A stretch of DNA of 64,000 nucleotides. Origin: Diplolepis rosae (Eukaryota > Arthropoda > Insecta > Hymenoptera > Diplolepididae). This document shows positions 10,853 through 20,900 of the stretch, in pieces; within the stretch, counting starts at the first letter, position 1, and each line of letters starts with the position of its first letter. Under the pieces are notes generated by a model. The model worked only from the letters and a program-made list of their open reading frames with translations, ran no database searches and was not told the origin of the DNA. The DNA lies in the NCBI GenBank assembly GCA_030998225.1, contig JAPYXD010000704.1:4402001-4466000 (forward strand). Direction: 5' to 3'. The position numbers and the translations under genes were made by a program.

Positions 10853-11056
10853 TAATTATAAATAACTGGCTTATATCGACCCTCAATAATATTAATAGAT
10901 AGATGATTTTTTTCTTTGGCTTTAGGGTCCAGAAATAATGTAAACTCAGGGTTTCATTTCTTCCTCAAACGTTTCGACTCAGATTGGAGTCCTCATCAGT
11001 GAAATTTATTTCTATAAAAATACAACGAAAGAATAATTCTTTATTCTTTTCTTTCG
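10853..11056 (-). mobile_element. Short retroelement-like insertion with hammerhead core, copy 2
   Basis: A 204-bp insertion in long repeat copy B. It is flanked by direct repeats TTTTTGAAAATA at 10841-10852 and 11057-11068, which occur once at the empty site in copy A. On the minus strand it starts with a small hairpin (CGAAAGAA pairing TTCTTTCG). Then come CTGATGAG, stem II and GAAAC, then GGACCCTAAAGCC and GAGGGTCGATATAAG. The order of blocks is the same as in the 6534-6698 copy, with clear sequence divergence. The 12-bp target duplication and lack of terminal inverted repeats suggest mobilisation in trans by a retroelement machinery. Confidence 0.65.
10971..10999 (-). ncRNA. Hammerhead ribozyme-like core, copy 2
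   Basis: On the minus strand it reads CTGATGAG, GACTC, loop CAATCT, GAGTC, GAAAC. Stem II is five perfect base pairs, and both invariant strands (CUGAUGA and GAAA) are intact and correctly spaced. Upstream, GAAAT-AA-ATTTC could form a stem I ending one base before CTGATGA, with ATA before it as a possible cleavage triplet; stem III is unclear. Hammerhead motifs are known in Penelope-like elements and small retrozymes of animals. Confidence 0.5.
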
Positions 11057-11733
11057 TTTTTGAAAATAATTTTTTTAAAAAATCAAAAATTTTAATACTG
11101 GTTTTTGATAGTGCTCATAAATCTCTACAAATTATCCTCATAATATTTTTTGATTAAATCAAAATTAGAAATGTTACAGCATATTAAAACTTGAAAAAAG
11201 TCAATATCAAAATTCCATTTTCAAGTTAAATTATACGAGATACGAAAAAACGTTATGATACAATATTATTTTCTACATAAAGACCTACAAATTTGAATTG
11301 TAACATTTTTTCATAAGATGCATATTTTTCTTATTAATTTAAAAAAAAAACGATTGAAAATCCAAAATTCAATTTTTTAATAATAATATGTGAAATACGA
11401 AAAAAACGTAAGAATACAAAGTTGTTCGTTTCAAAAAGATCTACAAGTTTTGTCCCACACAGTTTATGAAAAAACATATATTTTTCGTTTCAATTCCAAA
11501 AAATACGATTAAAATTCAATAATTCCATTTTTTAGACAATATATATGAGATACATAAAAAAAGTTCAAATGAAAAATTATTTGCCTAAATGAGGTCTACA
11601 CATTCTTATTAAGAAATTTCTCGACAGGATGTATATTTTATGTTTTGATTATTAATATTAAAAAAATTCGATTTTTTTCACCAAAATATGTGAGATACGA
11701 AATAAGCGTTGTTCTGCAAAATCGTTTCCTTAA

Positions 11734-12397
11734 GGTAGTACGATCACGAAAATTAGACCTCAGACAAAAATAGATAATTTTGCTTTCAAGAATAGCAACA
11801 TTATTATTGAAGGGCCAATTTGAATGAGAAAAGATTATTTTTCATGAAAAAAATTTGAAACACAAAAAAATAACGTTATTAATAAATTTTATTTTTGCCC
11901 AAACTTATTTTCTTATCGCTTCGAGTCAAATTTTTGAAAATGATGCGATTCTAATAAATTATGGTTCATTTTTTTAGAAAAAAGATTCTCTACACCTTAC
12001 CGTTTCCTATTTTTGAAATTGAATTTATTATTATCAAATACAGCAATTTGTTTATAAAAATTTTGTTTTGAAAAATTGTTTTTTTTTAATTTCAGCCATT
12101 GAAGAATTCATTTTCAAAAATCGGAAACGGTCAAGTTGTAGAGAATCTTTTTCCTAAAAAAATGAACCGTGATTTATTATAATCGCATCATTTTTAAAAA
12201 TTTGGCTCGAAGCAATAAGAAAATAAGTTTGGGCAAAAATGAAATTTATTAATAACATTATTTTTTTGTGTTTCAAATTTTTTTCATGAAAAATAATCTT
12301 TTCTCTTTCAAATTAGCCCTTCAAAAATAATATTGCTATTCTTGAAAGCAAAATTATCTATTTTTGTCTGAGGTCTAATTTTCGTGATCGTAATACC
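11734..12397. mobile_element. TTAA-flanked foldback MITE (piggyBac-like target)
   Basis: The element starts GGTAGTACGATCACGAAAAT and ends with its reverse complement with one mismatch (ATTTTCGTGATCGTAATACC). The inverted match continues for most of each half. It is flanked by TTAA at 11730-11733 and 12398-12401, while copy A of the host repeat has a single TTAA there. TTAA duplication is the signature of piggyBac-type transposition. There is no transposase inside, so it is a non-autonomous foldback copy. Confidence 0.85.
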
Positions 12398-12884
12398 TTA
12401 AATAAAGTCTACGATTATTTTTTCTTTTTGAGAGATTTGAAAGAAAATAAATTATTTTAATCATGTAATTTATTTAAAAGTTACTGAAATGTATACAGAA
12501 AATCGAGCGCGAAGCGCGAGTGTCATGATGAGAATGTGTTCCTTAAGGCCGATAGAGCCTTAAGTAAATTGAATTTCCTGTTTCACTTAAACTGAAAAAG
12601 TAATTTAGTGAATTTGAGAAAATGAGTAATTCACATCATCTTTAATATTATAAAATTGGTTTGAGCTTCAGTATTAAATTATAAGAAATAAACTTAAATG
12701 TATGTGAAGAGCACAAGACCGAGCGCGAAGGTCCAGAAAGAACGGAGCGCGAAGCGCGACGATCAAATCGCGCGCCCCAGGCGCGCTCAAACTTGCGAGC
12801 GAAGCGAGCTGCGCGCGATGAGAATATGCAGATTTTTTTTGTAATATTTTGTTCCAATCTCAATTTTCAATAGCTTTGAAGTAT

Positions 12885-13097
12885 GTAATATTTACAGATT
12901 TTTCTGTTGAATTCACAGATTGTTTGTAAACTCAACAGATGAACCTGTAAAATCTACAGACATGTCTGTTAGAATAGCGGATTTCAAGAAAAAAGAGAAA
13001 TCCGTAATTCTAACAGACATTTCTGTAGATTTTACAGGTTCATCTGTTGAGTTTACAAAGAATCTGTGAATCTAACAGAAAAATCTGCAAATATTAC
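12885..13097. mobile_element. Long foldback element rich in ACAGAT words
   Basis: Arms of about 100 bp pair almost perfectly: GTAATATTTACAGATTTTTC at 12885 with the segment ending TGCAAATATTAC at 13097, around an AAGAAAAAAGA apex. The words CTGTAGATTTTACAGG, TCATCTGTTGAGTTTAC and TCTAACAGA recur on both arms. A second pairing exists: 12828-12849 is an exact complement of 13089-13110, so the right arm can choose between two partners. A partial relative lies near 22260-22360. Confidence 0.75.
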
Positions 13098-13252
13098 AAA
13101 AAAAATCTGCTGTCCCTATTCCAGCAGATGACATCTGTTGATTCAACAGTCTTTTTTTCTCCGTGTAGACTAGAATACCTCCTTAAGGGGGGAATACCAA
13201 GTAAATGACCAAAATCTTATCTTTTCTTTGAGTGCGGATTAAAAAAAACCTA

Positions 13253-13439
13253 CACTGAGAAAAAAATGCTATTGAATCAAAAGCATTTCTTTCCAAAAGC
13301 ATGTATATCATGGATTCAAATCAATATGCTATAGAATTAGTAACATATTTATTGGTCTTATAGTATATTTTTATGAATTAATAGTATGCATGCTTTTGGA
13401 AAGAAATGCTTTTGATTCAATAGCATTTTTTTCTCGGTG
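13253..13439. mobile_element. TA-flanked MITE, ATGCTATTGAATC family, copy 1
   Basis: It begins CACTGAGAAAAAAATGCTAT and ends with the inverted equivalent TTTTTTTCTCGGTG, with TA on each side (13251-13252 and 13440-13441). The arms share TTGAATCAAAAGCATTTC and CCAAAAGCATG. Length and TA duplication fit a Tc1/mariner-type MITE. A copy of about 90 percent apparent identity, with its core inverted, lies at 38516-38704 in the homeobox gene intron. Confidence 0.85.
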
Positions 13440-14047
13440 TATAACTGACAAAAACACCAAAATTTAGATTTTTGTAGTATTTTATTACTACAATGAAATA
13501 ACAAAATGTCTAGTGTAAAATTCCGGCCCCGTTAAAAAATATAAATGCGCGAATTCAAGTCTGCGCTCAGGGCAAAGGTGAACGGTGTTCCTGATACAGA
13601 CTCAGGAAGTAATCCTACAGCAAAACAATAATAACAAATTAGTTTTCATTTTTGCTTGAACTTTTTTCTTATCGTTTCAACTCAAATTTTCAAAAAGGCC
13701 AATGAAAATAAATTCTTCAATGGCTGATACTATTAAAAAATAATTTTCCGAAACAAAATTTTAATAAATAAATTGCTCCATTCGATAATAGTTGATTCGT
13801 TTTCAGACATTGGAGAGAGTCAATTTGTAGAGAATGTTTTTCCTGAAAAAATGATCTGTGATTTATTAAACTCGCATAATTTTTAAAAATTTGGATGTTT
13901 TATGTAATAGAATTTTTCCTTTACTGTCGCTTCTTACCGATTTTTTTGTTAAATTGTTAAAACAATTTTTTAAAAAGAAACATTTTTTTCAAAATAGCTA
14001 TATTTGAAGATTATGTACTATTTTTCAAAATTGAAAATAGTAAAGTT

Positions 14048-14237
14048 CCCGGTAAGAAGATGGGCATTGAATGGCATAGAAATGTCAAAATGTAGAAAGA
14101 AATGGAATTGATAATGAAAATTTTGAATGAATTTTTATTTCTAGGCATTAAAAGGCATTGAAAAGATTAACTCTCGATTCCGTTTCTTTCCAGATCTTGA
14201 AATTTCAATGCCATTCAATGCCTATCTTCTTACTGGG
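14048..14237. mobile_element. MITE with CCCGGTAAGAAGATGGGC ends
   Basis: The left end CCCGGTAAGAAGATGGGCAT and the right end ATGCCTATCTTCTTACTGGG are inverted repeats with two mismatches, and the match continues through CATTGAATGGCAT. Inside are GGCATTAAAAGGCATTG repeats. It is about 190 bp, has no coding capacity, and is nested in an older foldback element. Confidence 0.75.
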
Positions 14238-14380
14238 ATGTGATTAATATTTTCTCCACTAAAATAAGCCATGATTTATCAAAATCTAATCGTTTTTTTA
14301 AAAAAACTGGTATGAAACAGTAGTAAGGTCAAATTATATTACAAAAAGAAATTTTAAGAGTATTATTTTTCGTAAATATT

Positions 14381-14812
14381 CTCTCTAAACCTGAATCAGT
14401 GAACGGCCACTGATTCCCAGTGACTATTCACTGATGGCAGCAGCTATAAGTTTTTCACTGAGAATCAGTGAAATTCGACTGATGAATCAGTGAAATAGAT
14501 TGAACTCACTTATTGAATCAGTGAAAGCTTCAGGTGGAAGTAACAAAACCAGCAATATATTTTAACGATCGATGAACTCGTCTATTTTAGGCTAAACAAC
14601 ACTAAAACGAAATTACGTAATTATTATTATTTTTAAGGGACGATAAATCAGTAAAGTGTAGATGAAAGTTTTGAATTCGCGAATTCAAAAGTTATGTTCA
14701 CGTGACACGTTCACTGATTCCTCAGTGAAATCAAAGCACGGCATTGATTCATCAGTTGATATATTTTCACTCATATAATCAGTGATTATTTCACTGATTC
14801 AGGTTTAGAGAG
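14381..14812. mobile_element. MITE with GAATCAGTG subterminal repeats
   Basis: The terminal inverted repeats CTCTCTAAACCTGAATCAGT and ACTGATTCAGGTTTAGAGAG are perfect. Many direct and inverted copies of GAATCAGTGAA / CACTGATTC follow inside each end, as in elements whose transposase binds repeated subterminal sites. It is 432 bp and lacks coding capacity. I cannot assign the superfamily because the target duplication is unclear. Confidence 0.8.
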
Positions 14813-14939
14813 TTTAATTTTTCAAATAAAATATAGTGATTTTTCATAAGATACGCCTGATAATATAATTTCAAGTCTCAAAATCATGGGAAATCCGATC
14901 TTAAATTTTTTGATGTGAGGATATTCCATACTTTCCAAT

Positions 14940-15503
14940 CCACTTAGTGACATACTATATAAATCTATCTATTTTCTATCTACATCTATTCTTTTCTATC
15001 TTTTATTCAATCTACAAAATTTATCTCCTATAATATACTCTTTCCACTCACGTAAATCCATCTTCTGTTATGAGAACTTATCTATTTACTATATTTTTAT
15101 TATCTTCAATCCGCATTGATCATTTTATAACTTTCCTTTACCATCAAATTATTTTGTATTCTTTCTCCAATTTGATTCTTTTCTATCGTACTTTTAATCT
15201 AAAGTCATTTTTTGAATCCACTTTGTGTATAGAAAGCTATTTATTTAATATACGTTACCTTACTATACACAATAATATTCTTCTTAATAAATTATTTTTC
15301 AAATTAATCCAGATTCATCCTAATATATTTGTCAACATTTATATAAGTCAGTCCTATTGCATCTTCTATTTAAAATAATCGTATCCCTTTTAATCAACAA
15401 TCTTAATAATACAAGTATTTAATCGTTCTTCAATCTGTAAATACTAAAATATTTTTTTTTAATTTACTTTTTCTTCTCGTGTCTATTAAAATAATCCACG
15501 AGC
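14940..15503. other. AT-rich stretch, no gene recognised
   Basis: T-rich strand with CTATCT and CTTCTT words. The 102-codon open frame at 15070-15378 is low-complexity Phe/Leu/Ile-rich translation without motifs, and I do not accept it as a gene. Confidence 0.5.
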
Positions 15504-15800
15504 ACATTCTCATCACGCGCCCAGGATGCGCTCCTAAATAGTCAACCACCGCGCTTTGTGCTCCGAAACATTTGAACGTCGCGCTTCGCGCAAGGTCTTG
15601 TACTCTTCGCATACATTTAAGTTTATTTCTTATAATTTGATACTGAAGCTTAAACCAATTTTATAATAATATTACAGATGATGTGAATTACACATTTTCT
15701 CAAAGTCACTCAATTTCGTAGAATTTTTTTAAGCAAACGATTTTTTATTTTAACGCTTATTTTGTATCTCATTTATTTTGGTTAAAAAATTGAATTCCTG
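15504..15800 (-). repeat. Long interspersed repeat, partial copy D
   Basis: Read on the minus strand it matches the 3' third of copies A and B: AATAAGCGTT, GAGAAAATG, GTTTAAGCTTCAGTAT, GTATGCGAAGAG, GCGCGAAGCGCG. It ends at the TGATGAGAATGT tip (15504 on the plus strand). The 5' two thirds with the (TGTC)n tract are absent. Confidence 0.65.
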
Positions 15801-15940
15801 ATTTTAAATATTTAAAGTCAAAACATGTTTGGATTATTATTAATTACTTTTCTTTCGTATTTAAGATATTATTGTTAAAAAAAATTGAATTTTGGATTTA
15901 CAAAAGTATTTTTTAAAATTAATTAGTAGAGTTTGAAATT

Positions 15941-16035
15941 TCTGCCTCTACCTACATTATTGGAGAATCACTGGTCGCGTATCAGATACGTTGCTGACAG
16001 GTGTCCTCGTAGACAATTTCAAACTCTTATATCGC
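15941..16035. repeat. Short foldback fragment shared with 45465-45540
   Basis: AGAGTTTGAAATT near 15948 pairs with AATTTCAAACTCT near 16017. GACAGGTGTCCTCGTAGACA and CGCGTATCAGATACG lie between. The reverse complement of 45465-45540 carries the same GTCGCGTAT, GACAGGTGTCC and TTTCAAACTCTTATATCGC blocks, so this is a dispersed repeat. Confidence 0.5.
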
Positions 16036-17239
16036 AAATAAAATGCAAATTAAATTCAAATTTAAAGAATTTTTCTTTAAGTTTGAGTATTTTTTTAAAT
16101 TAAAATTAAGTATATACATCTCATGAATAAATGTTGCGATTCAAACCTCTGGATCTTTATGAAGTAAGGAATTTTGTACATTTTGTAATAATTCATTTAC
16201 TAAATTCAATCATGAAACTATGATTTTTTCTACATATGAAGGAAAGAAAAAAGAAAAATAAGAGAGTGAGAACCTCATTGGACAAACCAGCTAATAATTG
16301 TTTACCAGCTGTTAAATGGGTGGAAAAGAAATAAATGTTCGAGGTTAGAAGAATAAATTCAAAATGTTGGTTGGACCATACCTTTGTGGACCGCGAAAGA
16401 ATTGGACAGGCCATAGTTCAGACACGACGATCGAGGTTTCCATGGGGACCAGTGGTCCAGCCCAAGAAGATAACTCTTGTCGACGACAGAACCGTGTACA
16501 CATGATTCTTTGCCGAGAGTGGACTGAGAATGCACACAAACACGTGTGTTTCTGAGTGCGGCGTGGATTGTGTGTGAACATGCCTGCTACCCCACACCTT
16601 GGACAATATTGTAAACAAAATGGTACCAGTATTTCATTGGTAACCCGACACCCTGTGCCGAACCCACACACATCGCCTTAATTTCTACCACCAGTTAACT
16701 TTCTCTACCCCTTTTCTTTTTTCTTGTCTTTTGGTACTCTCTTATTTCTCATTCCGATTTGTTTTCCTCATTGTCATTCAGCTTGTTCTAATTATTGAAT
16801 TATTCGTTCGAATATAATTGGACAAAAGAATTTCAAAGAAAAAGTGATGAATTTTCATATCCAAAGAAATATTTGGTCAATCCAACCAAAATTTAGTTGA
16901 ATTAACCAAAGGTTTCGCTTCTCTTAGGCATGGCCAAATTTTTGGCTGATTCAATGAAAGATCTTGGTTTATTCAAGAAAATGCTTTGGTCAGATTCAGC
17001 AAATTTGTTCTCTGGATGCACGGGAAAAAGAAAATTCGCACATATTTTCAATTTCACTATTCACATTGCAAATTGTACTATTCGCATTGCAAGTTTTACA
17101 ATTGTCATTACGAATATTACCACTTATCTAGTGAGAGAATAAATTAAATGGTAAAACTTGCAATGTGAATGGTAAAAGTTGCAAAAAAATTGTGGATTAT
17201 TCATCATTTCATTCACCGGAGCGTACCGGAGGTATATTT
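16036..17239. other. Intergenic DNA, no gene recognised
   Basis: A GC-richer island at about 16360-16680 has open frames on both strands but no recognisable protein motif. Around 16860-16990 are TTGGTCAATCCAACCAAA palindromes ending near TGGATGCACGGGAAAAAG. At 17045-17195 inverted ATTCACATTGCAAGTTTTAC words form a small foldback. Confidence 0.45.
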
Positions 17240-17925
17240 ATCGATCTACGGCGTCATTCTACTATCTCGGCAAGAAAAAGATGATTTTCAAGAAATTTTT
17301 CCTCAACAACTACTTTATATAATTAACTAAATTTTTCAGTGTTTATTTATGTACTCTTATAGTTTAAAAAAAATTTTTTTTCACATAAAATCATTATTTA
17401 GTTTAGGTAATGTTTAACAATGAACAGAGTGTCTAAAAAAAGGCATGTCCATGGCGCGCACGATATCCCCAGTCAGCATCATCTGAAACAAATAAGTCAA
17501 AAATTTTCTTTATTAGTATGACCATAGCTCCAAAGAGACGAAGTGGATTTTTTTATTCTGCAAAAAACCAGAATGGTGGCAGTTTGAACAAAATTGATCA
17601 AAAATCGACTTTTTTTTGTTAATTTAAATATGATGAACTTGAAATTTTTTAAAACTGCTTAGTCACTCTATAGATAATTTTTGTCAAGAATAAACATAAC
17701 AAATTTGAAAGAAATCGGTTGAAAATTTTTTGAGAAATTATTTTACGCATTTAAAGTTTTCGGAACATAAAAATTGTAAAAAAAAGTTACTTACACTTAA
17801 TTAGCGATCCCTGCTCCACATTATACTCTTTCTGCTTGATCAAATAAATCCTTCTGAACCAATCGAAAAATGCAACAACAACAAATCAAGTTTTCAAAAG
17901 TGAGATAGTAGAATGACCCCTTAAA
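17240..17925. mobile_element. Foldback element with GGGGTCATTCTACTATCTC ends
   Basis: GGCGTCATTCTACTATCTC near 17243 and GAGATAGTAGAATGACCCC ending near 17921 are inverted repeats of about 19 bp. TTAA follows the right end; the left target copy is not intact. The TTAAGGGGNCATTCT type of tip also occurs near 9466, 23526 and 26362, so it is a recurring family. No open frame resembles a transposase. Confidence 0.6.
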
Positions 17926-20900
17926 ATGTAGCAATTCATGTTATTACTTTATTCTTTCTGTGTGTATTTGTGATGAAAAGAGGGTTGTGGAAATCGAAAT
18001 CAATATTCCTCCTGAAACAGTGTATGTTTATATGTACATGAGTTTAATCTGATTGAAATTTAGTCTAAATCTGATAAGTGGTTAAAGGTAATCTAGTTTT
18101 TCTAAAAGTCCTGTTTTTCATTTCATTCATTAGAACGAGAAATCTGTCAGATATCCATAACATGATAAAGATTTCATCTCTGAAGGTCTAATCATACATC
18201 TTATGAGTGATTTTCAGCCAATCAGTGACGTTGTCTTATATACAGACTTGTAATAAACATTTCATGCCTGTATTTTACTGATCGCATACTTTGCAATAAG
18301 AACAGAAAATATTAATTAATTTATAGGCTTCGAGCAGTGAAAACCTGTACAATATTAGTCGCAAAAATGTTTCTGCTATCATTTAATCTCATATTCAGCA
18401 TATGGATCATACATCATTTTAATTACGCCTTAAGGAAGGCTTTAATCGTATTGATGAGCGATTTAAAATGACCAACGATACAGCATATTATCTAAGATTC
18501 GAGTAAAAATAAAACATTGATACACTTATCATTATAAAAATGACTAAGTACTCTTAAATATATAGTTCTTGGAAAATAAAAAGCGTAAAATCCGTTTATA
18601 CAAAATATAATAAAAACTCCTTATGCAATTAAAATTATCGAAATATTTAAAGTAATTATTATTAAAACATATAATAAGAAGAAAATTATAGAACAGTAAA
18701 TAAAAAATAATTATCCAAAATAATAAATTGTTTATCAAAACCAGTATTTGCATGTAGGTACTTGAAAAAACAGAGTGACCAGACACATAATTAGCGCACA
18801 TGTATTCAGATAGGTAGGGAGATAAGATGTTTCATTCATGCTACTCTGCTGGTTAATTACTTAATTACGTCCTGTAGTCATCAAGAACTAAGTATACACA
18901 CTATTTTCACCTTATTAGAGTAAAAAGGATCAATGTCATCTTTAGGAAATCAATTCCTCAGAATCTTGGAAGAATTCATGTATCGATCGTAGATTCAGAT
19001 AAGGATGGTAGGATCTCTTCCACAATTGGTGAACCTGTCGAGCCTCTTCTACCAAACATGCTTATCTTTATGGCATGTTATTACGAGATAAACACGTTTT
19101 GGACGATCAATGAATGAAGCAAAAGGAATGAGCCTAATTCAACTATAATTTGAACTTTACGAGGCGCCTTAAACGATCAAGTCGGTGGTCCTGGATCCTT
19201 TTACACGTTCGTGGATTTACTTTCTGACACACATTCGTGGAAGGCCATGTCGCACCATGTTATTCAAATGTTACAGGGCCTAGACCTGCTCCAATCCTGA
19301 TTTATTAATGTCACGATGAATTCCTAAAGACATCTTGAACATCTGGATATTAAAGGCACTTGTAGAGACAACACTTTCTTATTTTACTCTTTTCTCCACA
19401 CCTGTATAAATCCAAGTTCTATTATTGGAATTCCCGGTGAATGTATTTTGAGCATTGTGCGTTTATATATTTAGCGTATTCATACTTTCAGTTTATGTAA
19501 ATTTTAAGCACCTTTAATGCGACAATTAGCTAGTATATTTGTCATCACTATGGCAATATAAAATCTTCTTTCTGTGAGTTTTGAAAATTTGAATTTATAA
19601 GAGGAATTGAATTTCAAATGATTTCGTAACAGCGATCAGGAAGACGTTTTTTATAAGTCAAATAAAATTCGAAGCTGGTGATAAATTATTGAAACTGTTC
19701 TCATATTAACATTCCTTGCAGTCCTGGTAAAATATTTCTTCCCGTGTATAACCCACGCATTCCGACTATTTGGCTGAGAAATTGTGATATTTGTCAGGAC
19801 CTCGAGCTTTATTTTTTATTTACCCTCAGTGTTGTAACAATATTTCGAAGATTCGTGTCGTTCCTCATTTATTAGAATTAATTATGTGTTTAAACTTTTA
19901 TTTAAAATTCATAAATTCAAATATACATATAAATACAAGATTTGCGGATTTTTCAGAAATTTCAAGTTAAAGTTCTTACTTTGATTCGAGTGAAATTTTA
20001 AATGATCAAATATGAAAATGTTTTAGAATCAATAAAGGATTTATTTGCAATTAGAAAAATCGATTTTAAAGTGCTTTTGTAAGTGAGAATCGAATCAGAC
20101 GTGCGGTCAAGCATGTAATAAAATAGGCTGGTCCACGCTCGAACAAATCGTTTAATCCTACTCGAGCGATCGAGGTAATGACGGCCATAAACTGTAACAC
20201 AGCACACAACGTTCCGGGCCTAACAAATTGGGCCTGACAGGCGAAATGGGCAGAGCCAGTCAGGCTCGTTGGATACCAAAGGATGCCACAAGCACCCATA
20301 GGATCCCAGATGCTGGACATCTCATCGCTTCCAAGAACCTCACGCGGAAAACATTGACCAAAATTTCTTTAAATTGCTCCTATGGACCCAGCCGAGGATA
20401 CAAATTTTCAGTTTCATATCTTATCATCATAATTAGCACAAAAATAATTTTATAACGAAAACATATCAAATTCGAACTATTTTCCGCATACAGTCAAAAA
20501 TTTGGTTGATCCAAACAAAATTTGGTTTGCATTAATATCCAATCAATGAACGTTTTGACTGATTTGATTTAATATTTATTTGTTTCAAAAAATTTTTTGT
20601 GTGAATTGAATAATTTAGTATATTCAAGCAAAAATTTTTCATGAATTAATCAAAATTTCGTTAAATCAAACAATATTCATTCGAATGAACTTAACATTTT
20701 TGTTTATCCAAGGAATAAATTAGTTTGAATCCAACAAATATTTTTCTGAATGTATACAGTTTAAATTTGCTCAACAGAATTTCAACAGCAAATCATATTT
20801 TCTTTTCTTTCGGGAATTATAAGAAATATCTAGAACTGTAGATTTTTATTGAAATATATGTTTTGTAAGAAAATTATAATTTATAAATTTATGACTGTAT

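Larger units (their letters stand above)
10527..12827 (+). repeat. Long interspersed repeat, copy B
   Basis: It matches copy A (1762-3195) from the ACATTCTCATCATGG start through the (TGTC)n tract, the internal units and the GCGCGAAGCGCG tail, ending near CGATGAGAATAT. It is longer than copy A because of two nested insertions: a 204-bp retroelement-like insertion at 10853-11056 and a 664-bp TTAA element at 11734-12397. Comparison with copy A gives both empty sites, which fixes the borders of the inserts. Confidence 0.75.
13640..14900. repeat. Decayed foldback element with nested insertions
   Basis: Segments such as TTTTTGCTTGAACTTTTTTC, GTTTCAACTCAAATTTTC and TCATGATTTATCAAAATC resemble the inner parts of the 11734-12397 and 3571-4397 elements, and the right side near 14830-14880 matches the right side of 3571-4397. 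I read this as an old relative broken by the two insertions listed at 14048-14237 and 14381-14812. The borders are approximate. Confidence 0.4.

Noticed and set aside
15070..15378. 102-codon plus-strand frame
   Set aside because: Low-complexity T-rich DNA gives a Phe/Leu/Ile-rich peptide with no motif.
16345..16671. Cys-rich 108-codon minus-strand frame
   Set aside because: The Cys pattern does not match a zinc finger or secreted peptide family I recognise, there is no signal peptide, and frames on the other strand are open too.
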